A DNA stretch of 56,080 bases. Origin: Flavobacterium sp. UBA7680. GTDB taxonomy: Bacteria > Bacteroidota > Bacteroidia > Flavobacteriales > Flavobacteriaceae. The notes under the pieces were generated by a model that was given only the letters and a program-made list of their open reading frames with translations, was not told the origin of the DNA and ran no database searches. Location: assembly GCF_002482975.1 (NCBI RefSeq), contig NZ_DLHA01000010.1, forward strand, positions 1-56,080, written 5' to 3'. Positions 44,139 to 52,714 of the stretch are shown here, in pieces. A program made the translations under genes and the position numbers. The stretch's first letter is position 1; each line of letters opens with the position of its first letter.

Positions 44139-44174
44139 AAAACTTCATCAATTAACAGTGAATGATGAAGTTTT
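44139..44174 (-). terminator. pdhB terminator
   Basis: AAAACTTCATCA pairs with TGATGAAGTTTT around an A/T-rich loop, followed by a long T-run on the minus strand. It lies 20 bases after the pdhB stop codon. Confidence 0.8.
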
Positions 44175-44194
44175 ATGAGTATTCTAAATGTGTA

Positions 44195-45172
44195 CTATTT
44201 GTATAACACTTTTTTAACTGCTTTTACTACATCACCTGCATTTGGCAACCAGTCTTTTAATAAAACTGGAGAGTAAGGTGCAGGAGTATCTGCAGTTGTA
44301 ATACGTTGAATTGGTGCATCAAGGAAATCAAATGCTTGCTCCTGAACGATATATGTGATTTCAGAAGAAATACTTGCAAATGGCCAAGCTTCTTCAAGAA
44401 TTACTAAACGGTTTGTTTTTTTAACAGATTTAAGAATAGCATCTTTATCCATAGGACGAACTGTTCTTAAGTCGATAATCTCACAAGAAATTCCTTCTTT
44501 AGCTAGTTCATCAGCAGCGATAAAAGCTTCTTTGATGATTTTCCCAAAAGAAACAATCGTTACATCTTTTCCTTCACGTTTAACATCAGCAACTCCTAAT
44601 GGAATTGTGTATTCTCCGTCTGGCACTTCACCTTTATCACCATACATTTGCTCAGATTCCATAAAAATTACAGGATCATTATCACGAATTGCAGATTTTA
44701 AAAGTCCTTTTGCATCATATGGAGTTGAAGGTACGACAACTTTAAGACCCGGAGTATTTGCAAACCAGTTTTCTAAAGCTTGTGAGTGAGTTGCTCCTAA
44801 TTGACCTGCAGAAGCAGTTGGTCCGCGGAAAACGATTGGCACATTAAATTGTCCACCAGTCATTTGACGCATTTTAGCAGCATTATTTATAATTTGATCA
44901 ATACCAACTAAACAGAAGTTGAAAGTCATATATTCTACAATCGGTCTGTTACCATTCATTGCAGAACCTACTGCAATTCCTGTAAAACCCAGCTCAGCGA
45001 TTGGAGTATCGATTACTCTTTTTTCACCAAACTCAGCAAGCATTCCTTTTGAAGCTTTGTATGCTCCGTTGTATTCTGCAACTTCTTCGCCCATTAAATA
45101 TATGGATTCATCGTGACGCATTTCTTCGCTCATCGCTTCACAAATGGCCTCTCTAAATTGTATTGTTCTCAT
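44195..45172 (-). CDS. pdhB: Pyruvate dehydrogenase E1 component, beta subunit
   Basis: The 325-residue transketolase-like subunit pairs with E1 alpha to decarboxylate a 2-oxo acid. It opens MRTIQFREAICEAMSEEM and contains EEVAEYNGAYKASKGM, GSAMNGNRPIVEYMTFNF, FRGPTASAGQLGATHSQ and EIIDLRTVRPMD, all standard. The pyruvate assignment follows from the close match to PdhB-type enzymes; branched-chain E1 beta is the alternative. No alpha subunit gene is adjacent. The promoter TATTTTTG at 45205-45212 lies upstream. Confidence 0.92.
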   Translation of the reverse strand: MRTIQFREAICEAMSEEMRHDESIYLMGEEVAEYNGAYKASKGMLAEFGEKRVIDTPIAELGFTGIAVGSAMNGNRPIVEYMTFNFCLVGIDQIINNAAKMRQMTGGQFNVPIVFRGPTASAGQLGATHSQALENWFANTPGLKVVVPSTPYDAKGLLKSAIRDNDPVIFMESEQMYGDKGEVPDGEYTIPLGVADVKREGKDVTIVSFGKIIKEAFIAADELAKEGISCEIIDLRTVRPMDKDAILKSVKKTNRLVILEEAWPFASISSEITYIVQEQAFDFLDAPIQRITTADTPAPYSPVLLKDWLPNAGDVVKAVKKVLYK

Positions 45173-45676
45173 ATTTTATATTGTATGTTGAATTTTCTGA
45201 AGAGCAAAAATAAATATTTTAAATAACTTAAAAGCATAAATTGAATTTAAAATCGCATGAAGTTCTTTCTCTCTTTAGCTTTTAACTTTTTAAAGATTAT
45301 TGTGATATTTACGAAATCGATATAATAGACATGTGGCTCACATTTAATTTGCTAAATCTATTTTTTAGACAAACTTTAATCTATTTGTTTAATTCCTAAT
45401 TTCTCCGAAATTCTTTCATAAGAACGAGGAAATTCAAAAATTAGTATTTATGAGGCTAAACTTTAACCATTGTTTAACCTTCGAAAATTGCAAAATTACT
45501 AACAATCAGGCAAAATGAATGCTTTTTCATTTTCAGATTCCGATGAAAACCACCTCAAAACATATAATCTTCGAAATCGTAATAGTTTTAAAAAATATTA
45601 TGCATGCATAGTATAATTATTCCAAATTAAATTCTAAATTTGTAAAAGCATATTACAAATTCAAAATATATACTTT
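45173..45676. promoter_or_regulatory. Divergent promoter region of pdhB and etfB
   Basis: This 504-base A/T-rich gap holds TATTTTTG on the minus strand at 45205-45212 for pdhB and TAAATTTG on the plus strand at 45635-45642 for etfB. I see no ORF, strong hairpin or repeat in the central part. Confidence 0.5.
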
Positions 45677-46423
45677 ATGAAAATATTAGTTTGCATCAGC
45701 CATGTGCCTGATACTACTTCAAAAATTAACTTCTCCAATGGTGATTCAGAATTTGACACCAATGGTGTACAATATGTAATTAATCCTAATGATGAGTTTG
45801 GACTTACGCGTGCAATCTGGTTTCAAGAGCAGCAAGGTGCAAATGTAACAGTTGTAAACGTCGGAGGCCCTGATACTGAACCAACATTGCGTAAAGCATT
45901 GGCAATTGGTGCAAACGAAGCAATTCGTATTAATGCAAACCCAACTGACGGATTTTTTGTTGCAAAACAATTAGCTGAAGTAATTAAAAATGGCGGATAC
46001 GATCTTGTAATTGCAGGAAAAGAATCTCTTGATTATAATGGTGGAATGGTTCCTGGAATGATTGCAGGAATTTTAGGTTCTAACTTTTTAAATTCTTGTA
46101 CCTCTTTAACTGTTGATGGAAACAATGTAAAAGCAGTTCGTGAAATCGACGGTGGAAAAGAAACGGTAAGCACTACCCTTCCTTTAATTATTGGTGGTCA
46201 AAAAGGTCTTGTTGAAGAAAAAGATTTACGTATCCCAAACATGAGAGGAATCATGACTGCAAGAACTAAAGCTTTAACTATTCTTGAACCAGTTGATGCT
46301 CCTGTAAATACAAAAGCGGTGAAATTTGAAAAACCAGCTCCAAAATCAGCAGTGAAATTAATTTCTGCAGATAATTTAGATGAGTTAGTTAATTTATTAC
46401 ACAACGAGGCTAAGGTGATCTAA
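45677..46423 (+). CDS. etfB: Electron transfer flavoprotein, beta subunit
   Basis: The 248-residue subunit binds AMP and passes electrons from acyl-CoA dehydrogenases with EtfA. It opens MKILVCISHVPDTTSKI and has the ETF beta signature region around VEEKDLRIPNMRGIMTARTK near residue 180, plus NPNDEFGLTRAIWFQEQQG. The etfA gene follows after 150 bases of AATCTAAAATC-type spacer. Both belong to fatty-acid and amino-acid oxidation. Confidence 0.95.
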   Translation: MKILVCISHVPDTTSKINFSNGDSEFDTNGVQYVINPNDEFGLTRAIWFQEQQGANVTVVNVGGPDTEPTLRKALAIGANEAIRINANPTDGFFVAKQLAEVIKNGGYDLVIAGKESLDYNGGMVPGMIAGILGSNFLNSCTSLTVDGNNVKAVREIDGGKETVSTTLPLIIGGQKGLVEEKDLRIPNMRGIMTARTKALTILEPVDAPVNTKAVKFEKPAPKSAVKLISADNLDELVNLLHNEAKVI

Positions 46424-46573
46424 GATTGTAGAGTTTAGATTTTAGATTGCTGATTGAACACAGCTCTAAAATCTTCCTCATTCAAATCAAAAATCATTTA
46501 ATCTGAAATAAGAATCATTTTTAGAATTCATTTTCAAAAATCTGAAATCTAAAATCTAAAATCTAAAATTGTT

Positions 46574-47542
46574 ATGTCAATATTAATATATGCAGAATCT
46601 GCAGAAGGAAAATTTAAAAAAGTAGCTTTCGAATTAGCTTCTTATGCAAAAAAAGTAGCTGAATCTTTAGGTACGACAGTTACAGCTTTAACTGTAAACA
46701 TTAGCGACGTAAGCGAATTGTCTAAATACGGAGTTGATAAAGTTTTAAAAGTAAACAACGATAAATTAGCTGGTTTTACTGCAAAGGCTTATGCCGATGT
46801 AATTAAACAGGCTGCTGAAAAAGAAGGAACAAAAGTAGTTTTACTTTCTTCTACAACAGACAGTATTTATCTTTCATCATTAGTTGCAGTGGCTTTAAAT
46901 GCTGGTTTTGCATCAAATGTTGTTGGATTACCAATTAGCACTTCACCTTTTCAGGTAAAAAGAAATGCTTTTTCAAACAAAGCTTTCAATATCACAGAAA
47001 TTTCTACAGATGTAAAAGTTCTTGGTTTAGCTAAAAACTCTTACGGAATTTTCGAAAACGCAGGATCTGCTTCTGAAGAAGATTTTAATCCAACAATTGG
47101 AGACAATGACTTTGGAGTAAAAGTAGAATCTGTAGAAAAAGTAACTGGAAAAGTTTCTATCGCTGATGCTGATATCGTAGTTTCTGGCGGACGTGGATTA
47201 AAAGGTCCTGAAAACTGGGGATTAGTTGAAGATCTTGCTGCTGTTTTAGGCGCTGCAACTGCGTGCTCTAAACCGGTTTCAGATTTAGGATGGAGACCTC
47301 ACAGTGAGCACGTTGGACAAACAGGAAAACCAGTTGCAACTAACTTATATATTGCAATAGGAATTTCTGGAGCTATTCAGCATATTGCAGGTATTAACTC
47401 TTCAAAAGTAAAAGTAGTAATCAATAATGACCCTGAAGCTCCTTTCTTTAAAGTGGCTGATTATGGTATTGTTGGCGACGCTTTTGAAATTGTTCCTAAA
47501 TTAACAGAGAAATTAAAAGCTTTTAAAGCGCAACATTCTTAA
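46574..47542 (+). CDS. etfA: Electron transfer flavoprotein, alpha subunit
   Basis: The 322-residue subunit carries FAD. The C-terminal FAD domain shows VSGGRGLKGPENWGLVEDLA near residue 203, RPHSEHVGQTGKPVATNLYIAIGISGAIQH and NNDPEAPFFKVADYGIVGD. The N-terminal half resembles EtfB, as expected. It forms a pair with etfB and is ended by a terminator at about 47567-47613. Confidence 0.95.
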   Translation: MSILIYAESAEGKFKKVAFELASYAKKVAESLGTTVTALTVNISDVSELSKYGVDKVLKVNNDKLAGFTAKAYADVIKQAAEKEGTKVVLLSSTTDSIYLSSLVAVALNAGFASNVVGLPISTSPFQVKRNAFSNKAFNITEISTDVKVLGLAKNSYGIFENAGSASEEDFNPTIGDNDFGVKVESVEKVTGKVSIADADIVVSGGRGLKGPENWGLVEDLAAVLGAATACSKPVSDLGWRPHSEHVGQTGKPVATNLYIAIGISGAIQHIAGINSSKVKVVINNDPEAPFFKVADYGIVGDAFEIVPKLTEKLKAFKAQHS

Positions 47543-47566
47543 TTAAAAATTCTCTTCAAAAATATA

Positions 47567-47613
47567 GCTGCCTAAAAACAAGATATTGTATCTTTGTTTA
47601 TAGGCAGCTTTTT
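47567..47613 (+). terminator. etfBA terminator
   Basis: AGCTGCCTA pairs with TAGGCAGCT, extended by a weaker A/T part (AAACAAGATA / TATCTTTGTTT), and is followed by a run of T. Confidence 0.8.
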
Positions 47614-47704
47614 TGTTCCATATTTTTTGATTAAAATTGCACTTTTATTTTTCAATCAAAAAATCATAAAAATAAGGCGCTAAGTGCCTTTTTTACAAAC
47701 ATAT

Positions 47705-48328
47705 ATGAGTCTAGTTAAATTATCTATAAAAGGAATTTCATACAGTCAAACTCAAAATGGCGCTTATGCCTTAATTTTGAATGAAGTTGATGGTGAAAGA
47801 AAATTACCTATCGTTATTGGTGCTTTTGAGGCCCAATCGATCGCTATTGCCTTAGAAAAAGAAATAAAACCACCACGTCCGTTAACACACGATTTATTTA
47901 AAAACTTTGCTGAAAGATTTGACATAGTTGTAAAACAAGTTATCATTCACAAATTAGTTGACGGTGTTTTTTACTCGAGTTTAATCTGCGAAAGAGATAA
48001 AATCGAAGAAATTATCGATGCCAGAACTTCTGATGCAATCGCTTTGGCTTTGCGTTTCAACGCTCCAATTTTTACTTATAAAAACATTTTGGACAAAGCC
48101 GGAATTTATCTAAAATCAAATACTTCAGATTCTGATCAGGGTTCACAGGAAATTGACGATGTTCTTTCTAATCCTGAAACTTTTGGTCACGAAGAAGAAA
48201 CGAATCAATCTGGAGACGTTTACGCAAAACATAGTCTGCAAGAACTAAACGAGCTTTTAGATCAGGCTGTTTCTCAGGAAGATTACGAAAAAGCAGCAAA
48301 AATCAGAGACGAAATCTCGAAAAGATAA
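47705..48328 (+). CDS. Bifunctional nuclease family protein with UVR motif
   Basis: The 207-residue protein has the bifunctional nuclease (DUF151) domain: LSIKGISYSQTQNGAYALIL, then LPIVIGAFEAQSIAIALE and DARTSDAIALALRFNAPIF near residue 110. A UVR-type helical motif closes the protein (LNELLDQAVSQEDYEKAAKIRDEI). The domain pair is common in Bacteroidota, with DNase/RNase activity known for plant relatives. An upstream in-frame GTG at 47684 adds seven residues; the ATG at 47705 fits the family N-terminus better. A hairpin between it and thyA is described separately. Confidence 0.88.
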   Translation: MSLVKLSIKGISYSQTQNGAYALILNEVDGERKLPIVIGAFEAQSIAIALEKEIKPPRPLTHDLFKNFAERFDIVVKQVIIHKLVDGVFYSSLICERDKIEEIIDARTSDAIALALRFNAPIFTYKNILDKAGIYLKSNTSDSDQGSQEIDDVLSNPETFGHEEETNQSGDVYAKHSLQELNELLDQAVSQEDYEKAAKIRDEISKR

Positions 48329-48349
48329 AAATTATTGTTTAATCGTTGA

Positions 48350-48403
48350 TTTGTTTATTCGTTAAATCGATTAAACAGTTAAACGAATAACCGAATAAAC
48401 AAA
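48350..48403. repeat. Inverted repeat just before thyA
   Basis: TTTGTTTATTCG at 48350-48361 and CGAATAAACAAA at 48392-48403 are perfect complements, ending two bases before the thyA start codon. The interior has more ATTCG/CGAAT pieces. It may be a spacer repeat, or a hairpin that covers the thyA initiation region. Confidence 0.55.
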
Positions 48404-48405
48404 AC

Positions 48406-49257
48406 ATGAAACAATACTTAGATTTAGTAAAGCACGTTTTAGAAAACGGCAATCAAAAAGGAGATCGTACCGGAACCGGAACAAAAAGTGTTTTTGGTTA
48501 CCAAATGCGTTTTGATTTAAGTGAAGGTTTCCCAATGGTTACGACCAAAAAATTACATTTAAAATCGATTATATACGAATTGCTTTGGTTTTTAAAAGGC
48601 GATACCAACATAAAATATCTTCAGGAAAACGGAGTAAAAATCTGGGATGAATGGGCAGATTCTAATGGTGATTTAGGACCTGTTTACGGACATCAATGGA
48701 GAAACTGGAATAGTGAAGAAATTGACCAGATTTCTGAATTAATTACCGAATTAAAAACAAATCCAAACAGCCGTAGAATGCTGGTTTCTGCATGGAATCC
48801 TTCGGTTTTACCGGATACTAAAAAATCATTTGAAGAAAATGTTGCCAACAACAAAGCGGCCTTGCCTCCTTGTCATGCATTTTTTCAATTTTATGTAGCA
48901 GCTCCAGATTTAGAAAAAGGAGAAACAAAAGGAAAATTATCCTGTCAATTGTATCAGCGTAGTGCCGATATCTTTTTGGGAGTTCCTTTTAACATTGCTT
49001 CTTATGCATTATTTACTATGATGATTGCACAGGTTTGTGAGTTGGAACCGGGTGAATTTATTCACACTTTTGGTGACGCACACATTTACAATAATCATTT
49101 TGAGCAATTAGAATTGCAATTAACCCGCGAACCAAAACCATTACCAAAAATGATTTTAAATCCGGAGATTAAAAACATTTTTGATTTTGATTTCAATGAT
49201 TTTACACTTGTAGATTATGATCCGCATCCTGCCATAAAAGGAAGTGTTGCCGTATAA
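48406..49257 (+). CDS. thyA: Thymidylate synthase
   Basis: The 283-residue enzyme methylates dUMP using methylenetetrahydrofolate. The active-site Cys is C156 in ALPPCHAFFQFYV; RTGTGTKSVFG near residue 21, SRRMLVSAWNP near residue 122 and QRSADIFLGVPFNIASYA are intact. It is about 20 residues longer than the E. coli enzyme because of a short insertion after the active site (PDLEKGETKGK). folA, which regenerates tetrahydrofolate, lies 0.9 kb downstream on the same strand. Confidence 0.97.
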   Translation: MKQYLDLVKHVLENGNQKGDRTGTGTKSVFGYQMRFDLSEGFPMVTTKKLHLKSIIYELLWFLKGDTNIKYLQENGVKIWDEWADSNGDLGPVYGHQWRNWNSEEIDQISELITELKTNPNSRRMLVSAWNPSVLPDTKKSFEENVANNKAALPPCHAFFQFYVAAPDLEKGETKGKLSCQLYQRSADIFLGVPFNIASYALFTMMIAQVCELEPGEFIHTFGDAHIYNNHFEQLELQLTREPKPLPKMILNPEIKNIFDFDFNDFTLVDYDPHPAIKGSVAV

Positions 49258-49261
49258 TTAT

Positions 49262-49298
49262 AAAAAAATCCGCTGAAAATTTTCAAGCGGATTTTTTT
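49262..49298. terminator. Bidirectional terminator between thyA and the glycogen-binding-fold gene
   Basis: AAAATCCGCTGAAAA pairs with TTTTCAAGCGGATTTT, with A-run and T-run on either side. The T-run overlaps the stop codon of the minus-strand gene. Confidence 0.8.
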
Positions 49299-49593
49299 AT
49301 ACAACTAAAACACCATTTTCACTTCCGGCATAATCATTCCATTTGTAAAAATCTGCTTCAGGATCATTCACATAAGTACCGTCGATTACGTATTTAAATT
49401 CGTAAATCGCGTCTTTAACCAAATCATAAGTAGCTTTAAAAGTTCCGTTTTTCAACTTGCTTAACGTTCCTTCTTCTACATTCCAGTTATTAAAATCTCC
49501 AACGACTGCTGCCGAATCAGCATCTTTGGCATCTATTGAAAATGTAACTTTAACAACTGGCTTCGTTTTAATAAATTGTTTCTTCAAAGACAT
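49297..49593 (-). CDS. Isoamylase early-set / AMPK glycogen-binding-like domain protein
   Basis: The 98-residue protein is a lone E-set/CBM48-like domain: VTFSIDAKDADSAAVVGDFNNW near residue 16, FKATYDLVKDAIYEFKYVIDGTYVNDPEADFY after it. The GDFNNW and YEFKYVIDG pieces are the hallmark of glycogen-branching and AMPK-beta binding domains. There is no catalytic domain. Free-standing copies are frequent in flavobacteria; the role may be carbohydrate binding but is unproven. Confidence 0.88.
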   Translation of the reverse strand: MSLKKQFIKTKPVVKVTFSIDAKDADSAAVVGDFNNWNVEEGTLSKLKNGTFKATYDLVKDAIYEFKYVIDGTYVNDPEADFYKWNDYAGSENGVLVV

Positions 49594-49833
49594 AACTATT
49601 TAGTTTTTAGATTTCTACAATAAAATTACATAAATTCACCTGAACATTCGATAGCATTGTAATCGATTTATGATTATAGCAAAAACAGTATATTATTTTA
49701 ATTAGATATGTAATTTAATGTACGATATTTTTCACATTTCTAATTCACAACAGATTTTGAAGGAAATATTCTGCAGCCAAAATATGTAGTTTTTTGAAAA
49801 TAAATTTTAACTTTATAATCTCATTTTTATCTT

Positions 49834-50178
49834 ATGGAAAAAGAAGCGCACGAACAATATGAGTATGCCAGAAGGCGATTAAGACAAAAAAAGATCTTAT
49901 ATTTTCATTTTGTTCTTTTCCTGCTGGGGAGTTTATTTTTATTTATTGCTAATAAATTTTTTGATTTTGGCGAGGGAACAACGCAAAACTGGTGTATTTG
50001 GGGTATTACTATCTGGCTCTTTATCTTTATTTTACATTTCATAAAAGTCTATATAACAGATCGTTTTATGAATAAAAAATGGGAAAGGGAGCAAATTGAC
50101 CGACTTGTTGCTTTACAGCAAAAGAGAATCAGCCAATTAGAATCGAAAATAAACGAAGACACCGAGAATAAAATTTAG
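49834..50178 (+). CDS. 2TM domain-containing protein
   Basis: The 114-residue protein has two hydrophobic helices (ILYFHFVLFLLGSLFLFIA and WCIWGITIWLFIFILHFI) between charged ends, the 2TM pattern, followed by YITDRFMNKKWEREQIDRL and a coiled-coil-like tail. A paired His in the helices (YFHF and LHF) is typical. Function is unknown; in other proteins the 2TM domain is linked to LytTR or sensor modules. The folA gene starts 12 bases later, so both are co-transcribed. Confidence 0.86.
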   Translation: MEKEAHEQYEYARRRLRQKKILYFHFVLFLLGSLFLFIANKFFDFGEGTTQNWCIWGITIWLFIFILHFIKVYITDRFMNKKWEREQIDRLVALQQKRISQLESKINEDTENKI

Positions 50179-50190
50179 TTAAAATACAAC

Positions 50191-50673
50191 ATGATTATAA
50201 TGATAGCGGCTGTTGCCGAAAATAATGCTCTGGGAAAAAACAATGATTTAGTCTGGCATTTACCCAATGATTTTAAAAGATTTAAATCCCTGACAACTAA
50301 TCATCATATTATTATGGGAAGAAAAACTTTTGAAAGTTTCCCTAAACCTTTGCCAAACCGCACACATATTGTTATAACCCGTCAAACAGATTATAATCCG
50401 GAAGGATGTATTGTAGTAGACAGTATTGAAAAAGCTATTGCATTGTGTCCTGAAGATGAAGATTCGTATATCATTGGCGGTGGAGAAATCTATAATCTGG
50501 CTTTACCTTTTACGGATATAATTGAAATTACTAAAGTACACCACACTTTTGATGCCGACACTTTTTTTCCTAAAATCAGTAAGAGTGAATGGCAGTTAGT
50601 AGAATCTGAAGAAAATTTTAAAGATGAAAAACATCTTTTCGATTACACTTATGAAACTTACATTCGAAAATAA
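50191..50673 (+). CDS. folA: Dihydrofolate reductase
   Basis: The 160-residue enzyme reduces dihydrofolate formed by thymidylate synthase. It has IAAVAENNALGKNNDLVWHLPNDFKRFK at the start with substrate-site Asp-type residue in LPND, IIMGRKTFESF near residue 40, and SYIIGGGEIYNLAL near residue 92 for NADPH. Length is standard. A second Met lies at codon 4 but the first ATG is adopted. A terminator follows. Confidence 0.95.
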   Translation: MIIMIAAVAENNALGKNNDLVWHLPNDFKRFKSLTTNHHIIMGRKTFESFPKPLPNRTHIVITRQTDYNPEGCIVVDSIEKAIALCPEDEDSYIIGGGEIYNLALPFTDIIEITKVHHTFDADTFFPKISKSEWQLVESEENFKDEKHLFDYTYETYIRK

Positions 50674-51249
50674 ATAAAAAAACACCCTCTTTTGGAGGAT
50701 GTTTTTTAAAAACGATTGATTTTTAGTCTTGACTTGCTCAAGAAATAGTCTTTGTAAAAATCTCAAATGGAAAAAAGACATTTGAAATAATGAATAACAT
50801 TTAATGTTAATTGAGAACAAGTCTCAAAAGCGCCTTTAATAACAAATACCACTAAGATATTAAAGGCAAGAAAATTAAAATTTCCAAAAACAAATTTAAT
50901 CCTAAGAACGTACTTCGCACTTTTTAAAATAGTATTCCCCCAAGAACAACACTTTAAAAACTACCACTTGAACAAATGACTGCCAGTGCAAAAAAAGCGG
51001 CCATCTGATTAAGTCAATGTGAAACTATCAATCATTAAAATTTCATCATTTTTACTTTGACAAAGTTGGGTATAAAATCAGCCGGACACAATACCCACTT
51101 TTGGTGATTTTTTAAAAATACCCACTTTTGGTGATGCTTAAGCAAGTCCAAAAAAGCGATTTAAGGCATCCTCTAAAACATTTAATTGACAATTTAAAAA
51201 ACTCAATTACAGTTAAACTAGATTGTTTATATTTGCGTAAATTATAATA
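50674..51249. promoter_or_regulatory. Non-coding interval before ubiE with terminator, direct repeats and promoter
   Basis: This 576-base gap starts with the folA terminator (50681-50707, AACACCCTC/GAGGATGTT with one mismatch and a T-run). It then has A/T-rich sequence with no convincing ORF, an 18-base direct repeat at 51091-51108 and 51118-51135, and the ubiE promoter TATATTTG at 51228-51235. Confidence 0.6.
51091..51135. repeat. 18-base direct repeat 27 bases apart
   Basis: ATACCCACTTTTGGTGAT occurs at 51091-51108 and again, identical, at 51118-51135. Each copy contains the small inverted repeat CAC-TTTTG-GTG. It is about 95 bases upstream of the ubiE promoter. Confidence 0.7.
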
Positions 51250-51981
51250 ATGTCTGAGAAAATAACTCCATATAAAGACTCTTCTTTAGGTAAGAAAGAG
51301 CAGGTTGCCCAAATGTTTGACAACATCTCTGGGAACTACGACAATTTGAACCGCGTAATTTCATTTGGTATTGATACTAAATGGAGAAAAAAAGTATTGA
51401 AAATAGTTTCTGACTCTAAACCAAATGTTATACTTGATATTGCTACCGGAACTGGCGATCTGGCTATTTTAATGGCTAAAACTAATGCAGAAAAAATTAT
51501 TGGTCTTGATATTTCGGCAGGAATGCTTGAAGTTGGAAAAAAGAAAGTTGAAGAAAAAAAGCTTTCTAATGTTATAGATTTAGTTTTAGGCGATTCTGAA
51601 AATATTCCTTTTGAGGATAATTATTTTGATGCGATTACAGTAGGTTTTGGCGTACGTAATTTTGAACATTTAGAAAAAGGTTTTGCCGAAATTTTACGGG
51701 TTTTAAAACCAAACGGCGTTTTTGTAATTCTGGAAACTTCTGTTCCGGATAAAACACCATACAAACAAGGATATAAATTTTACAGCAAAAATATACTTCC
51801 ACTTATTGGAAAATTGTTTTCAAAAGACAATTCAGCTTACGGTTATTTATCTGAATCTGCTGCGGCTTTTCCTTATGGTGAAGCATTAAACAATATTTTG
51901 AGAAAAACTGGGTTTATAGATGTTGTAGCAATGCCGCAAACTTTTGGTGTAGCAACCATTTATTCAGCATCTAAAAAATAG
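51250..51981 (+). CDS. ubiE: Demethylmenaquinone methyltransferase
   Basis: The 243-residue SAM-dependent methyltransferase completes menaquinone (the likely quinone in Bacteroidota) and is also called MenG. SAM motif I is VILDIATGTGDLAI near residue 61; the UbiE signatures MFDNISGNYDNLNRVISFGID, NIPFEDNYFDAITVGFGVRNFEH and GGVF-like PNGVFVILETSVP are present. porT begins one base after its stop codon, so the pair is an operon. The TATATTTG promoter lies 15 bases upstream of the start codon. Confidence 0.95.
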   Translation: MSEKITPYKDSSLGKKEQVAQMFDNISGNYDNLNRVISFGIDTKWRKKVLKIVSDSKPNVILDIATGTGDLAILMAKTNAEKIIGLDISAGMLEVGKKKVEEKKLSNVIDLVLGDSENIPFEDNYFDAITVGFGVRNFEHLEKGFAEILRVLKPNGVFVILETSVPDKTPYKQGYKFYSKNILPLIGKLFSKDNSAYGYLSESAAAFPYGEALNNILRKTGFIDVVAMPQTFGVATIYSASKK

Positions 51982-51982
51982 T

Positions 51983-52705
51983 ATGAAAAAAATTGTAATC
52001 GTATTTTTATTAGTCTTAACGACAAAAGGATATTCTCAATTTGCTAAAAGTATGTTTAGTAAAGATCCTATTATTAACCTTGAAAACTGGCAGAAACAAC
52101 GTGTCTATTTCGGTTATTATTTAGGCTTTAATAGTTTTGATTTTAAATTTGATTACAAAGATGTAGTTCAAAAAGACATTCAGGTAAAAAAAACAACTGG
52201 TTTTAATGTGGGTGTTGTTGCCGATTTAAGACTGCAGGAATATATCAATTTGCGTTTTGAACCAGGTTTATACTACACAAAAAGAGATTTATATTTTCCT
52301 GGCGTTGGAAACTTAGAAAAAGATTATTTACGAGAAGTGAACAGTACTTACATTCACTTTCCGTTATTATTAAAATTCTCCTCTTTAAGAACCGGAAACA
52401 TTCGTCCTTATTTAGTAGGCGGAATGTCAACGACTTTAAATTTATCAAGCAACTCAAGTTCTATTGATGATAACTTTGAAGGTAAATTCAGGGTTAAACA
52501 ATGGACAGCGGCTTACGAACTAGGTTTTGGAATTGATTTCTTTACAGAATATTTTATCTTCTCTCCTTCTATCAGAGGTATGTTTGGTATTACTGACGAA
52601 TTAATTCGTGATAATGTAACTCCAGAACATCCGGTAAGTCCGTATACGGATAATATAGATTCGATGAAATCGAGAGCTATTTTAATAAATTTCACATTTC
52701 ATTAA
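51983..52705 (+). CDS. porT: PorT-like type IX secretion / gliding outer-membrane protein
   Basis: The 240-residue exported protein has a signal peptide (MKKIVIVFLLVLTTKGYSQ) and an eight-stranded beta-barrel pattern (VYFGYYLGFNSFDFKFDY, LRFEPGLYYTKRDLYF, STYIHFPLLLKFSS, IRPYLVGGMSTTLNL, AYELGFGIDFFTEYFIFSPSIRG when read in pieces). The overall pattern and placement directly after ubiE match what I know of PorT/SprT, needed for type IX secretion and gliding. A generic PorT-family barrel is the alternative. Confidence 0.8.
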   Translation: MKKIVIVFLLVLTTKGYSQFAKSMFSKDPIINLENWQKQRVYFGYYLGFNSFDFKFDYKDVVQKDIQVKKTTGFNVGVVADLRLQEYINLRFEPGLYYTKRDLYFPGVGNLEKDYLREVNSTYIHFPLLLKFSSLRTGNIRPYLVGGMSTTLNLSSNSSSIDDNFEGKFRVKQWTAAYELGFGIDFFTEYFIFSPSIRGMFGITDELIRDNVTPEHPVSPYTDNIDSMKSRAILINFTFH

Positions 52706-52714
52706 AACAAAATC

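Noticed and set aside
46424..46573. AATCTAAAATC-type tandem wording between etfB and etfA (also near 10630, 11970 and 13740)
   Set aside because: Degenerate A/T spacer seen in many gaps of this window; no stable structure or reading frame.
50596..50820. Minus-strand 74-codon ORF after folA
   Set aside because: It covers the folA terminator and the end of folA in antisense; low-complexity, Phe-rich, no support.
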